A stretch of DNA of 64,000 bases from Saprospiraceae bacterium (GCA_028285545.1 JANQPA010000109.1:1-64000), one strand, 5' to 3'; numbered from the stretch's first letter, positions 29,460 through 38,905 are shown. Numbers and translations: made by a program. Notes: a model not told the origin generated them from the sequence alone.

Positions 29460-29489
29460 ATGGTAATTTGGCCTTAGCCAAATTACCAT
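29460..29489 (-). other. Perfect hairpin between der and rfbC
   Basis: Arms 29460-29472 and 29477-29489 are perfectly complementary, 13 bp with a 4-base loop. It begins 20 bases after the der stop and overlaps the alternative upstream ATG of rfbC (29461). No T-tract follows on the reverse strand. It may modulate read-through or translation of rfbC. Confidence 0.6.
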
Positions 29490-29508
29490 GTTTCATAAAA
29501 AATTAACC

Positions 29509-30810
29509 TTATTTTTTTCTAAAGAAAATACCGATGGGGACGCCGGTAAAATTAAAGTGTTTGCGAAGCTGATTTTCTAAAAAATTTCGATAATCCTGTT
29601 TGACATGCTTAGGGTAATTGCAAAAAAAGGCAAATGCCGGATAGTAGGTGGGCAATTGAGTAACGTACTTGATTTTTATTAATTTACCCCGATAGGATGG
29701 AGGAGGGTGCTTTTCAATAGATTCCAGGAGTAATTCATTAAGCCTGGCCGTTTTGATTTTTTGCGTTCGGTTTTCATAAACCTCTAAAGCCAATTCAATA
29801 GCCTTAAAGATGCGCTGTTTTTCAAGGGCTGAAATGAACACAATGGGTAGATCGTTAAAAGGAGCAAAACGCTCTTTGATTTCTTTTTCAAAATCACGAG
29901 CTGTATTGGTCTCTTTTTCTACTAAATCCCATTTATTCACCAAAATTACAATTCCCTTATTTCTTTTTTGGGCCAGACGAAAAATACTTAGATCTTGTGC
30001 TTCCACTCCCGCGGTTGCATCAATCATAATAATACAAACATCCGATTCTTCAATGGCTCGGATGGCTCTCATCACGGAGTAAAACTCCAGATTTTCATGC
30101 ACCTTGCTTTTTTTCCGAATACCAGCTGTATCGATGATGTAAAATTCCTTCCCAAATTTTGTGTATTTGGTATGGATTGAATCCCGGGTGGTGCCAGCTA
30201 TTTCTGTAACAATGTTTCGTTCAACACCCAAAAGAGCATTAGTGAGAGAGGATTTACCAACATTGGGCTGCCCTACGATGGAAAACTTTGGGACATCGCT
30301 TTCAATCTCTTCTTCTTCTTCAATTCTTTCAGTGACCGCATCTAATAATTCGCCTGTGCCGCTACCTGTAAGGGAAGACAAAAAGTGTGTTTCTTCAAAA
30401 CCAAGGCTCCAAAATTCATTGGCATCCATTAATCTTTGGTGATTGTCTGCTTTATTCACGGCTAGTAGCACCTCCTTGTTGGACCGACGTAAAATATTGG
30501 CCAATTCTTCATCCAGGTCAGTAATTCCAGTAGTTGTATCCACCATGAAGATTAGGACCGATGCTTCCTCGATAGCTATTTTTACCTGTGATCGAATGGC
30601 AGAATCAAATACATCTTCAGAATTCTGAATAAAACCACCGGTATCTACAACTGTAAAATTTTTTCCATTCCAAAAACTGGTTCCATATTGACGGTCTCTG
30701 GTGACACCACTTTCATCATCTACAATGGATTGCCGCTCCCCAATCAGTCGGTTAAATAATGTTGATTTGCCCACGTTTGGACGCCCCACGATAGCTACTA
30801 TATTGCCCAT
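29509..30810 (-). CDS. der: Ribosome biogenesis GTPase Der (EngA)
   Basis: The protein has 433 residues with two tandem G domains. The first has GRPNVGKSTLFN (8-19), VDTGG and NKAD; the second has GQPNVGKSSLTN (about 183), DTAGIRKKSK and NKWD. A C-terminal KH-like domain (about 350-433; PSYRGKLIKIKYVTQLPT) completes the family architecture. Der is essential for 50S assembly. It is the first gene of a reverse-strand group with rfbC and rfbD, preceded by a matching promoter at 30929-30959. Confidence 0.97.
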   Translation of the reverse strand: MGNIVAIVGRPNVGKSTLFNRLIGERQSIVDDESGVTRDRQYGTSFWNGKNFTVVDTGGFIQNSEDVFDSAIRSQVKIAIEEASVLIFMVDTTTGITDLDEELANILRRSNKEVLLAVNKADNHQRLMDANEFWSLGFEETHFLSSLTGSGTGELLDAVTERIEEEEEIESDVPKFSIVGQPNVGKSSLTNALLGVERNIVTEIAGTTRDSIHTKYTKFGKEFYIIDTAGIRKKSKVHENLEFYSVMRAIRAIEESDVCIIMIDATAGVEAQDLSIFRLAQKRNKGIVILVNKWDLVEKETNTARDFEKEIKERFAPFNDLPIVFISALEKQRIFKAIELALEVYENRTQKIKTARLNELLLESIEKHPPPSYRGKLIKIKYVTQLPTYYPAFAFFCNYPKHVKQDYRNFLENQLRKHFNFTGVPIGIFFRKK

Positions 30811-30928
30811 TTTTAAAATATTAGAAGAAGGTAGAAAGTAAAAGGTAGAAGGAATTAGTTGATTAAAGATTTAGCTTTTAGTTACTACTCTTATTTTATT
30901 ATTTTTAAATCATAAGTGTTTGAAAACG

Positions 30929-30959
30929 CAAAGTTACGAAGGAAAAAGACATTGTTCAA
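30929..30959 (-). promoter_or_regulatory. Bacteroidota-type promoter upstream of der
   Basis: On the reverse strand TTG (30959-30957) is followed after 20 bases by TAACTTTG (30936-30929), matching the TAnnTTTG -7 element with an acceptable spacing. The transcript would start about 110 bases before der. A dispersed GTAGAAAGTAAAAGG-type repeat (30822-30852) lies in this leader. Confidence 0.65.
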
Positions 30960-31050
30960 TAAAGGAGCAGAATAATTACTTTAGGCAGTTAGTCCAAACA
31001 ATAGTAATCAATATTTCTTTTGAAAGGCAAGCGCGGCAAAAAACGATAAT

Positions 31051-32367
31051 ATGAAATACCTACTTTTTATCCTACTTAATTCTTTTTTTATCCTAAATAT
31101 TTACGGGCAAGATTCTTATCTACCTGTTATCTTAGAAACCGAAAAATGGATAAATAATGCTGCCCAAAAGGTGAAAAATGGAAAGAACTGGCTTTGGTGC
31201 CCGGACAGCTTGCACTTAAAAGATTATCAACCTACCACCTTATATCATGGATCTTCAGGGGTAGTATTATTTTACCTGGAATTGTATGCTGCTACTGGCA
31301 ATAAGAAATTTTTAAAGGAAGCTAAATTAGGTGCCCAGCATTTGATTAATACCTATCCGGATACCATTCCTTCTGCCTGGCAGGTGGGATTTTATACAGG
31401 AACAACGGGAATTAGTTATACCTTGGAACAAGTATACAAAGCCTCCAAAAAGAAAAAATATAGAGATTACGCTATTAAATATTTAGACCTAAGTATGAAA
31501 GCAGCCACTCCTAAGGGAGAAGGAATAGAATGGGGAGGCGTTAATGAAATCGTTTATGGTAGTGCAGGAGTAGGCTTATATCTTATTTATGCTTTCCAAG
31601 AGATGGAATATCAGCCTGCTAAGGAATGGGCCGTCAAAGCAGGATTAGGCCTGCTAGCGAATCAAAAAGAAGAAAAGGAGGGTAGCAGTTGGCTAATGGG
31701 GCCTGGGTATGAAAATCACATCATGCCTAATTTTTCCCATGGTACCGCTGGAGTCAGTTATTATCTCCTGAGATTGTATGAGATGACAGGTCAACAACAA
31801 TTTCTTGAAGCTGCCTTGAAAGGATCTGAACATTTAGAAAGCCTAATAAATGAGGAAGGTCTAATTTATCGAACATTCCCTTCTGCTCAAGATATCTATT
31901 ATTTGGGATGGTGCCATGGTATAGCAGGTACTGCCAGACTCTATTTTAAACTTTATGAAATTACGGGGGATGAAAAATGGATGAACTACCTGCATCAGGC
32001 TACCAAAACAACCATGACCTGTGGTATCCCGGAAAAACAGACTTCTGGTTTTTGGAATAATGTGAGTCAATGTTGTGGTAATGCCGGATTGGCCCAGTAT
32101 TATCTTGAAATTTATTCAAAAACAGGAAAACAGGAATACCTTGATTTTTCTGAAATGATGACCCAAGACCTAATCCGCCGATCTGATCGCAATGAAGATG
32201 GCCGAAGATGGATACAGGCAGAAAATCGTACCCAGCCCCATAATTTAATGGCACAAACAAGTTATATGCAGGGGGCTGCCGGTATTGGTATATGGTTGTT
32301 AAAACTGGAAGCTTTTAAAAAGAGGAGAGAGGTGTTTGTTCGATTTCCGGATAATCCTTTTGAATGA
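31051..32367 (+). CDS. Exported LanC-like protein with CCG zinc motif
   Basis: The protein has 438 residues, with a signal peptide (about 1-19, ending YGQ) instead of the cytoplasmic start usual for LanC. The alpha/alpha-barrel has repeated glycine turns (YHGSSGVVLF, YTGTTGIS, VYGSAGVGLY, FSHGTAGVSYY, WCHGIAGTARLY, CCGNAGLAQYY, MQGAAGIGIW), the LanC hallmark. Putative zinc ligands are Cys288 (WCHG) and Cys341-Cys342 (QCCG); His230 (FSHG) matches the acid/base position. Most LanC proteins have Cys-His at the third position, while the Cys-Cys variant is known from the ProcM-type group. No LanB, precursor or protease gene is adjacent. It could instead be a glycan-active or scaffold barrel. Confidence 0.75.
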   Translation: MKYLLFILLNSFFILNIYGQDSYLPVILETEKWINNAAQKVKNGKNWLWCPDSLHLKDYQPTTLYHGSSGVVLFYLELYAATGNKKFLKEAKLGAQHLINTYPDTIPSAWQVGFYTGTTGISYTLEQVYKASKKKKYRDYAIKYLDLSMKAATPKGEGIEWGGVNEIVYGSAGVGLYLIYAFQEMEYQPAKEWAVKAGLGLLANQKEEKEGSSWLMGPGYENHIMPNFSHGTAGVSYYLLRLYEMTGQQQFLEAALKGSEHLESLINEEGLIYRTFPSAQDIYYLGWCHGIAGTARLYFKLYEITGDEKWMNYLHQATKTTMTCGIPEKQTSGFWNNVSQCCGNAGLAQYYLEIYSKTGKQEYLDFSEMMTQDLIRRSDRNEDGRRWIQAENRTQPHNLMAQTSYMQGAAGIGIWLLKLEAFKKRREVFVRFPDNPFE

Positions 32368-32495
32368 GTCGAAGGCGGAAGGTAGAAAGCGGAAGGAGGA
32401 AATGGCCATCGTTTACTGTTTTTGAATCGTTATTAATTGGTAGTTGGTTTTGAAGCAGTGGATAAGTTAAATTCTTAATTTGTAAAAATTACCCG

Positions 32496-33533
32496 ATGAA
32501 ATTTAGATTATTGCTTACCAAAAAATTCCATCTTCTTTTCATAATATTCAATATGCTGTGCTGCCTCTATTGTTATTCTCAAAGCCAAAAGCTAGGGGTA
32601 AGGAATGCACATGCAATGGTTTACCATAAAAAAGCAAAGAAAGTATTTCTATTTGGAGGAGCGGATGAAAAAGAGGTAAAAAGTGACTTTTGGAAATTGA
32701 AAGGTGAAAAATGGAAGCAGGTAAAAGCAAATGGCCCCACTGCCAGGACTTTTCCTGCTATGGTATATGATGAAAAAAATGATCGCATAATTTTATTTGG
32801 AGGTAATAGGGTTTTATTTGGAAAAAGTACCTCAGCTGATAATTTACTAAACGATACCTGGGAATTTAAGAATAAGAAATGGCGGAAGATTGCTATGGAA
32901 ACCAAACCTTCACCTAGAGCAGAAGCCAGCATGGTTTATGATCCTGTCCGTGGGAAAGTCTACTTGTTTGGGGGATATTATATCGATGGAGAGGCGTATA
33001 TAAAATTAGGAGATACCTGGGAATTAGACGGTAATAATTGGCGACAAATTGATGCTGAGGGGCCTTCTGCACGTCATGGTGTACTGCTCTCCTTTGAGGG
33101 TAACTTACAGCAGATTCTTCTTTTTGGAGGCTCCACTGTCAATCGGGATTATGGTGAAGATACTGGGGAGAGTTGGACCTTCGATGGTACAAAATGGACT
33201 AAACTTCCTATTCATCAGCCTGCCAATATTTTTAACTCATCCGGAACCTTCGGTAATGGCATCATCCTTCGTTTTGGGGGCTGGAACGGAGAAGGTAGAA
33301 TTAATGAATCCTGGGCTTTTAGGGATAGTCAGTGGGAACAAATGACTTTAAGCCCTGCCCCGGAAGCCCGTAATCATTCAGGCTTAGTTTGGGATGAAAA
33401 GAATGATCGATTTGTGTTATATGGTGGTCATGATGGGAAAAACATTTTTGGAGACACCTGGGTGTTTAGGGGAAATGAATGGCATTTATTGCTTGATCAG
33501 CCAATGTTGGAGCGAGTTGGGAATGGACACTGA
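32496..33533 (+). CDS. Secreted Kelch-repeat beta-propeller protein
   Basis: The protein has 345 residues. A hydrophobic leader (about 1-29, ending YSQ) is followed by six Kelch blades, each with a YDxxxxxxxLFGG turn and a DTWEFxxxxW strand: HAMVYHKKAKKVFLFGG, AMVYDEKNDRIILFGG, ASMVYDPVRGKVYLFGG, and so on to SGLVWDEKNDRFVLYGG. No catalytic Cys-Tyr pair of galactose oxidase is evident, so a binding role is more likely. It lies 128 bp downstream of the LanC-like gene on the same strand. The gap contains a GGAAGGTAGAAAG-type repeat. Confidence 0.85.
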   Translation: MKFRLLLTKKFHLLFIIFNMLCCLYCYSQSQKLGVRNAHAMVYHKKAKKVFLFGGADEKEVKSDFWKLKGEKWKQVKANGPTARTFPAMVYDEKNDRIILFGGNRVLFGKSTSADNLLNDTWEFKNKKWRKIAMETKPSPRAEASMVYDPVRGKVYLFGGYYIDGEAYIKLGDTWELDGNNWRQIDAEGPSARHGVLLSFEGNLQQILLFGGSTVNRDYGEDTGESWTFDGTKWTKLPIHQPANIFNSSGTFGNGIILRFGGWNGEGRINESWAFRDSQWEQMTLSPAPEARNHSGLVWDEKNDRFVLYGGHDGKNIFGDTWVFRGNEWHLLLDQPMLERVGNGH

Positions 33534-33617
33534 TTAATTTTGAATGATAAATTTTGAATTTTGAATGATTTTAGGGTCAACTGAGGGATGAAAATAATTT
33601 AGAACTAAAGCCTATTT

Positions 33618-34931
33618 TTATTCCAGAATATGGCCTTTTTTTACTCTTAACATTACTTCTCTTACCGCATTAAAATCTTGGAGAGGGTTATTTTTAAGGG
33701 CGATAAAATTGGCTTCGTAACCCTCTTTAAGCTGTCCTATTTTTCTATTTGGGAAAACAGTTTTTGGGCTGGTATAAGTCCACATGTGTAGGATTTCTTT
33801 TTTAGTGAAAAGGTTCATTTCCAAAAGATTAAAAGCTTCTTCAACAGAAACTTCTCCGAAGCGATCGGAGCCGATGGCAATCTTTGCCCCTGCTGATTTT
33901 AGTTTACTTAGATTTGTTTTAAACACATCGCGGACAAAATCGAAAAGCACTTGATCTCTCCTTTGGAAGGAATAATTTAGTCGAGTGGTACTGATGATGG
34001 TAATTCCTTTTCTTTTGGCCATTCGGGCATCTTCATCACTTATGATAAAGCGTTCTTTTTCATTTGTATCATTTACCTGATACCCTGGGAGGTGGGCGAT
34101 CATATCCACCCCTGACTTTACGGCAATGTGAAAATCATGTGCTGTTTCTACATGACTAGACACTCTCAGATTATGTTGGTGGGCCAATTTCACAATTGCG
34201 GGAACCAAATCTGGATTAATACCGGAGTGGCCAAAGAAATCAGGATTGTTGTTTCTTTGATCAAACTCCTCGGAATAGCCGAGAAATATTTTAACAAAAT
34301 CAGGATTACAACTAAGAAAAGTGGGCCATGTTTTTTCTAGTTCTTCCAGACTAGAAACAATGTAATAAGCATCATTTACCAGGTCTGCTAATTTTTTATT
34401 TCTAAAAACACCTCTTCTTAAGAGATTCTGGTTGACATCCACATCATGACCATTGCTAGAGGTAAAGCCACCATTAGCAAAAGCCACGTCGATACTCTTC
34501 GGTGTATTTACAAAACTATTTACAGAATCTCTGCTAAAGCAAGTATTTCCCTGACTCATACTGTAAAGAACTCCTTTGTCTATATAATTTTGGATGGTAG
34601 CTTCTAAAGCAATTGGAAAAATATTATGATTATGTGTTTCCGCAAAAGGAGGAATAATAAAGCCATTTTGGGCATCAATTGTGTCGGTAATCTTTTGTGG
34701 TGGGCGTTCTGAAAAATGGCCGTCGATAACGTACATGGATTTGGGCTCGAAAGCTTCACCATTTAGCCATCTACCATTTATAATGATGGCCCCATCTTTA
34801 TTTGCTACCTTTCTGACATTAGGGGCATTACAGAAAGAACAAAGTATGAGAATAACAAGAATACTCGCACCCTTAAGCCATTGGCTAAGGTGCATAATTT
34901 GCAGTGAATCCATAGTTTTCATTTGCAGCAA
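33618..34931 (-). CDS. Amidohydrolase-superfamily protein, predicted membrane-anchored
   Basis: The protein has 437 residues; in-frame ATGs at 34922 and 34913 are alternative starts. A hydrophobic segment (about 20-35) with Cys31 and Cys34 could be a lipoprotein signal. Metal ligands of the amidohydrolase fold are visible: HxH in AETHNHN (His100, His102), the probable carboxylated Lys in FVKIFLGYS, His in RVSSHVETAHD, His in DMIAHLPGY, and the terminal Asp in IAIGSDRFG. The C-terminal segment GQLKEGYEANFIALKNNP is the usual small beta-sandwich return. It probably hydrolyses a cyclic amide or ester; the substrate is unknown. Confidence 0.85.
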   Translation of the reverse strand: MLQMKTMDSLQIMHLSQWLKGASILVILILCSFCNAPNVRKVANKDGAIIINGRWLNGEAFEPKSMYVIDGHFSERPPQKITDTIDAQNGFIIPPFAETHNHNIFPIALEATIQNYIDKGVLYSMSQGNTCFSRDSVNSFVNTPKSIDVAFANGGFTSSNGHDVDVNQNLLRRGVFRNKKLADLVNDAYYIVSSLEELEKTWPTFLSCNPDFVKIFLGYSEEFDQRNNNPDFFGHSGINPDLVPAIVKLAHQHNLRVSSHVETAHDFHIAVKSGVDMIAHLPGYQVNDTNEKERFIISDEDARMAKRKGITIISTTRLNYSFQRRDQVLFDFVRDVFKTNLSKLKSAGAKIAIGSDRFGEVSVEEAFNLLEMNLFTKKEILHMWTYTSPKTVFPNRKIGQLKEGYEANFIALKNNPLQDFNAVREVMLRVKKGHILE

Positions 34932-35195
34932 ATGTAGGCATTAAATAACCGTGAAGAGGGTTGAAATCGGTCAAATTATGAGGGAAAATTGCCAATCTGG
35001 AGAAAGGAGTGAAGTTTCTAAGGATGGCAATAATGGTTTCTGCTATGCCCAATGTCTGAACCACTGATTTTACAGATTACCTGATTAAACAGAATGAATT
35101 TGAGGCGCTGACAAAATTAAATCAGTACAATCTATGATATTCGACTTAATAAGTGATTCAGACCTTTGAGATAGAAATATCAAAAGGAATATTAA
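34932..35195. other. Intergenic region with a CACTGATTTTACAGATTACCT repeat
   Basis: There is no gene here. Positions 35061-35082 carry a copy of the motif CCACTGATTTTACAGATTAC, which recurs at 53331-53350. The rest shows nothing I recognise. Confidence 0.5.
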
Positions 35196-36338
35196 TCAGT
35201 CCTCCCATTTGAAAGATTTATTTTTTTGTTTTTTCAGGGCTTCGATTTCTCTTTTAAGGTTGTTAATTTCTAGACTTTGTTTTTTCAGTTGATCATTTTG
35301 TTCTATTAAGTAAAGGGTCAATTCTTCAATCTTTTTCAATAATTTCATATTCATTTCACCAAGATCAACTCCATTGGATTTTACTTCTTTTGCCGAAGGA
35401 ATATCAGGAAGATGATTATTCTTTTTGATAAAATCTTTTAGGTCTTGAAGGGGTTTGAGTTCATATTCATCCTGAAAAACATAATCAGGCCATGAACTAA
35501 GGAGTTGGACCTTTATTTCTTCAGTAATAATTTTTCCTTTTACTGCGAATTTGTAGTCTGTAGGGAGAAATAAAGTATTGATAGCAAGTTCATTTAGGCA
35601 TAAATTTGAATTTTGGCAGGTGACCCCATTGTTATATAGTTCAGTTACTTCTTCTTGATTAAAGGCTTTTTTATAAATAAGTATTTCATCGAATGCTGCA
35701 TTCGTAAATTTTCTTGGGGTATCTCTATTATTAGCTGCAACCAAAAGATCTAAATTGGTACTAGGAATTTGGCTTTGAAAAAGTTGAACAGAATCTTGCA
35801 AAATTCCATTTAGGTACAATTTTATATTGCTGCTAGTCTTGACCCCCAATATATGATTCCAGGTATTAAGACTAATTTCCCCACTAGCTTTAACTGTATA
35901 GGTTGAATCTGTAGTCCGAATAGAGAAAGATGGTCTGTTATTACTCCCGTTATCTGTTAAACTAAATGACCACTCATTATTTGTTCCTGATGAACCATGA
36001 TGCCATTTATTAACAGCAAAAGAATGATTCCACGAGGACGAAACTACCTTCTTATTCACCCAAAAAGCAACTGTAAAGTCCTCCGATCCAAAAGATAACA
36101 TTGAATCGTGGGTGATTTTTAGATAATCATCAACTCCATCAAATTCAAGGCTATGGTTATATTTTCCACTTGTAAAAAGTGGATTTCCTATAGTATCCAC
36201 CGTAAAATTATTGCTACTTCCTTCCTTTAAATTTTCATTTAATTGTAAATATAAAACTAGATTTTTCCCTAAATCAATATTTTGTGTGTGAGCAACAATA
36301 AACATTAGACAGACAGGAAATAAAATAATTTTTTTCAT
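35196..36338 (-). CDS. LamG-domain surface protein with HLPDIP/coiled-coil C-terminal module
   Basis: The protein has 380 residues. A signal peptide (about 1-18, ending HTQ) is followed by a concanavalin A-like LamG domain (about 40-225; SLEFDGVDDYLKITHDS, FTVAFWVNKK, NTWNHILGVK, FDEILIYKKAFNQEEVTELY). The C-terminal module (about 270-380) carries WPDYVFQDEYELKPLQDLKD, NNHLPDIPSAKEV, GEMNMKLLKKIEELTLYLIE and a coiled coil ending in Lys-rich sequence. The same module ends four other proteins in this region. It has no T9SS sorting domain. LamG suggests carbohydrate or protein binding. It is transcribed with the next gene upstream (27 bp gap). Confidence 0.8.
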   Translation of the reverse strand: MKKIILFPVCLMFIVAHTQNIDLGKNLVLYLQLNENLKEGSSNNFTVDTIGNPLFTSGKYNHSLEFDGVDDYLKITHDSMLSFGSEDFTVAFWVNKKVVSSSWNHSFAVNKWHHGSSGTNNEWSFSLTDNGSNNRPSFSIRTTDSTYTVKASGEISLNTWNHILGVKTSSNIKLYLNGILQDSVQLFQSQIPSTNLDLLVAANNRDTPRKFTNAAFDEILIYKKAFNQEEVTELYNNGVTCQNSNLCLNELAINTLFLPTDYKFAVKGKIITEEIKVQLLSSWPDYVFQDEYELKPLQDLKDFIKKNNHLPDIPSAKEVKSNGVDLGEMNMKLLKKIEELTLYLIEQNDQLKKQSLEINNLKREIEALKKQKNKSFKWED

Positions 36339-36365
36339 AAAATTTTATTTAAGAATAAATTAGAA

Positions 36366-38006
36366 TTATTGAATTTTAGGAGCTTTTCTGTTTTTCTTTT
36401 TCAGGTTCTCCACTTCTTTTTTCAGACTTTTAATTTCTTTATTCTGTTCAATCAAATAGAGAGTCAGTTCTTCGACTTTTTTAAGCAATTTCATATTCAT
36501 TTCACCTAGTTCAACCCCATTGGATTCCATTTCTTTAGCAGAAGGAATTTCAGGTAAATGTTTATGTTGCTTAATAAATTGATCCGTTTCCTCGATGGAT
36601 CGGAGAGGATAATCCTCTTCAAACACATAATCAGGAGCATTGATGACTTCTACTTTTATCTCTTCACTTTTTATTTTGCCGTCAACTACGAGTTTGGAGT
36701 CGGGGAGGATTACGCCTATGCCTACGTTGCCAGTTTCGGTGATTGACATTGCGTCAATTAGGGGTGATCCTACCTGAATCATGAATTGATTGTCGCCGCT
36801 ATCATTCACTTTAATATTTGCCATATTTTGGCCGTTGACGCTAAAATTAATATTTGGATTTTTATCAGTTGCAGCATCTAACCTTAAAGTAGGACCTGTA
36901 TCTCCTTCATAAATGTGTAAATTTGCAGTTGGTGCAGCTGTACCAATTCCCAGCTTTACATTTTCAAAATAAGCCTTGACCTCATTATCACCTCCTTCAA
37001 TGGTGAAATGAGTATTTTCTCCTCCACCAGCCGCCGTACCTGTTTTGATAACCACTTTTCCAGATGGTGTACGATTCGTTAGATAAGGATAAGAGGCATT
37101 ATTAGTTATATCAGCTCTAAAGAAAGGCCTATGGAGAGTGCTTCCATTCTCAGATGCAGGAAACCGAAACATAGGAAAATCTGTATTGCCATTACCAAGA
37201 ATGATAATTTCACCATTGGGTACTTCTATATCACCATTAACAGTAAGAGCGGCGTTTAAATTACTAGTTTGATTAATTCCAAGATTGACATTTTCAAAAT
37301 ATGCATTTACACTATTGTCTCCTCCTTCAATTGTAAAATGGGTGTTTTCACCTGCACCTGCAGTTGTACCTGTTTTGATAACCACCTTTCCAGATGGTGT
37401 ACGATTCGTAAGATAAGGGTAGGAAGCATTATTAGTAATATCAGCTCTTAAAAATGCTCTACTTGTTGAAATGCTGTTTTCAACTGGATTGTAGCGAAGC
37501 AATGGATAGTCATTATTCCCATTTCCTAGGAAGGAAATGGCTCCGTTGGGAATATGAAAATCTCCATTTACCGTTAAAGTAGCATTTAAATCACTGGTTT
37601 GGTTAATACCTAATTTTACATTTTCAAAATAGGTACTAACAATATTATCTCCACCTTCGATGGTGAAATGGATATTTTCACTTCCAGCAGTTGAACCTCC
37701 AGATTTAAAAACTATTTTACCGTTGGGGGTTCGATTGGTTAGGTAAGGATAGGAGGCATTATTTGTTAGATCTGCTCGTAAAAACCAACGTTCATTAGAT
37801 ACACTACTTTCAATTGGGTGAAATGAAAATAGGCCTACATCATTAGTCCCATTACCATATATGTTAATGCCACCAAACACATTAAGTATTCTTGTAAGGC
37901 TAGTGGTATCACCAATACCTACTTTCCCCGTACTAGGAAATATATTTTGAGCATTAGTATGGATAAAGAAGAAGAATATTGCGAAAACTAGGGAGAATTT
38001 TTTCAT
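36366..38006 (-). CDS. Tandem-repeat surface protein with HLPDIP/coiled-coil C-terminal module
   Basis: The protein has 546 residues. A signal peptide (1-19, ending NAQ) is followed by GKVGIGDTT, a segment seen in tail-fibre-like proteins. Three tandem units of about 110 residues (about 60-385) each contain FLRAD(I/L)TNNASYPYLTNRTP, ENTHFTIEGGDN and YFENVKLGI. Then comes a beta-rich part (GNVGIGVILPDSKLVVDGKI) and the shared C-terminal module (PDYVFEEDYPLRSIEETDQF; HKHLPEIPSAKEM; LLKKVEELTLYLIEQN) with a coiled coil. The architecture suggests a trimeric fibre or surface adhesin. No sorting domain for T9SS is present. Confidence 0.75.
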   Translation of the reverse strand: MKKFSLVFAIFFFFIHTNAQNIFPSTGKVGIGDTTSLTRILNVFGGINIYGNGTNDVGLFSFHPIESSVSNERWFLRADLTNNASYPYLTNRTPNGKIVFKSGGSTAGSENIHFTIEGGDNIVSTYFENVKLGINQTSDLNATLTVNGDFHIPNGAISFLGNGNNDYPLLRYNPVENSISTSRAFLRADITNNASYPYLTNRTPSGKVVIKTGTTAGAGENTHFTIEGGDNSVNAYFENVNLGINQTSNLNAALTVNGDIEVPNGEIIILGNGNTDFPMFRFPASENGSTLHRPFFRADITNNASYPYLTNRTPSGKVVIKTGTAAGGGENTHFTIEGGDNEVKAYFENVKLGIGTAAPTANLHIYEGDTGPTLRLDAATDKNPNINFSVNGQNMANIKVNDSGDNQFMIQVGSPLIDAMSITETGNVGIGVILPDSKLVVDGKIKSEEIKVEVINAPDYVFEEDYPLRSIEETDQFIKQHKHLPEIPSAKEMESNGVELGEMNMKLLKKVEELTLYLIEQNKEIKSLKKEVENLKKKNRKAPKIQ

Positions 38007-38458
38007 GTCAATCGGTTTTAAAGAAAAAGTATATCTATAAAATGAAAAATTGGTAAATGAAAATGGTTAAAAACTTTTAGAGTAGATCTTTTTGCCAATA
38101 TAAATGTGTTTTATGATGAAAACAATTTAAATATTTAGCAAATGTTAAATTTTTGTATTTTATTTAAATGAAATTGGATTAATTTTGAATTTTTATAAAA
38201 TAAAAAATATATTGGACCTATAAATAACTGTATAGGTATAGTTACTATAACTAATTATTTTAATTTTCACGTTTTTTGTGATTTTATTCCCTTGTTTTGG
38301 CACTGCTCCCAATTTTATCTAAATAAATAGAAATGATTATTTATTTAAATCTCACTATTTGTTAATAACAAATCAATAATTTAGATATTTTTTGCTTGTT
38401 TGTCTATGTGTTATCTCTGTTTGTATAGAGGTAATACAGGATTTTATGTTCAATTTAA
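38007..38458. other. AT-rich divergent intergenic region
   Basis: This stretch of about 450 bases separates the reverse-strand LamG/repeat pair from the forward surface-protein operon. It is strongly AT-rich (by eye about 75-80%), with no ORF I trust. It should hold divergent promoters, but no exact TAnnTTTG with a matching upstream TTG is visible; the closest on the reverse strand is TAACATTTG near 38140-38150. Confidence 0.5.
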
Positions 38459-38518
38459 GTGATTCATTTAAATTGGATAGGTAAGTGTTTTGTTTTATCA
38501 CCCATTTTACTAATTATT

Positions 38519-38905
38519 ATGAAGTATAATCCTGGTTATAACCCTATCTGGTATTTTACCTTTATTATTCTTACTGTTTTTTACACAGACACTCTCCAGA
38601 GTCAATCCATCAATGGGGTTACAAAAATTAGTTATCCTGAGAATGCGAGCCTTAGATCCAATGCTAATGTTACTGTAACAGGAGCTATAAAAATAAAAAT
38701 GCCTTCTGTGTCAGGAACGGCCTATGCCAATATTAGAATGAGGGTTGAGATTTTTGATCAATTTGGAGAAGGGGCTTCCATGTGGATTAGTGGATTTTTG
38801 ACAGGGGGAAACTGGAATAATATATCTACAGAATTAATTAATTCTCAAAATGACTTAAAACATAAAGTTTATTACGGTTTTGAATCTGGACATGCTGTGG
38901 TATGA
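38519..38905 (+). pseudogene. Truncated single-repeat copy of the tail-fibre-like surface proteins
   Basis: The frame has 128 residues from the ATG at 38519 (an in-frame GTG at 38459 gives a longer form). A signal peptide ending SQS precedes one module of the type repeated in the next three genes: SINGVTKISYP, TGAIKIKMP, IRMRVEIFDQFG, MWISGFLTGGNWN, HKVYYGFESG. It stops at VV-TGA exactly where its paralogues continue with WIG, so a TGG-to-TGA change or truncation has removed the second half of the module and the coiled-coil end. It is either a remnant or a minimal secreted variant. The next paralogue starts 21 bp later. Confidence 0.65.
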
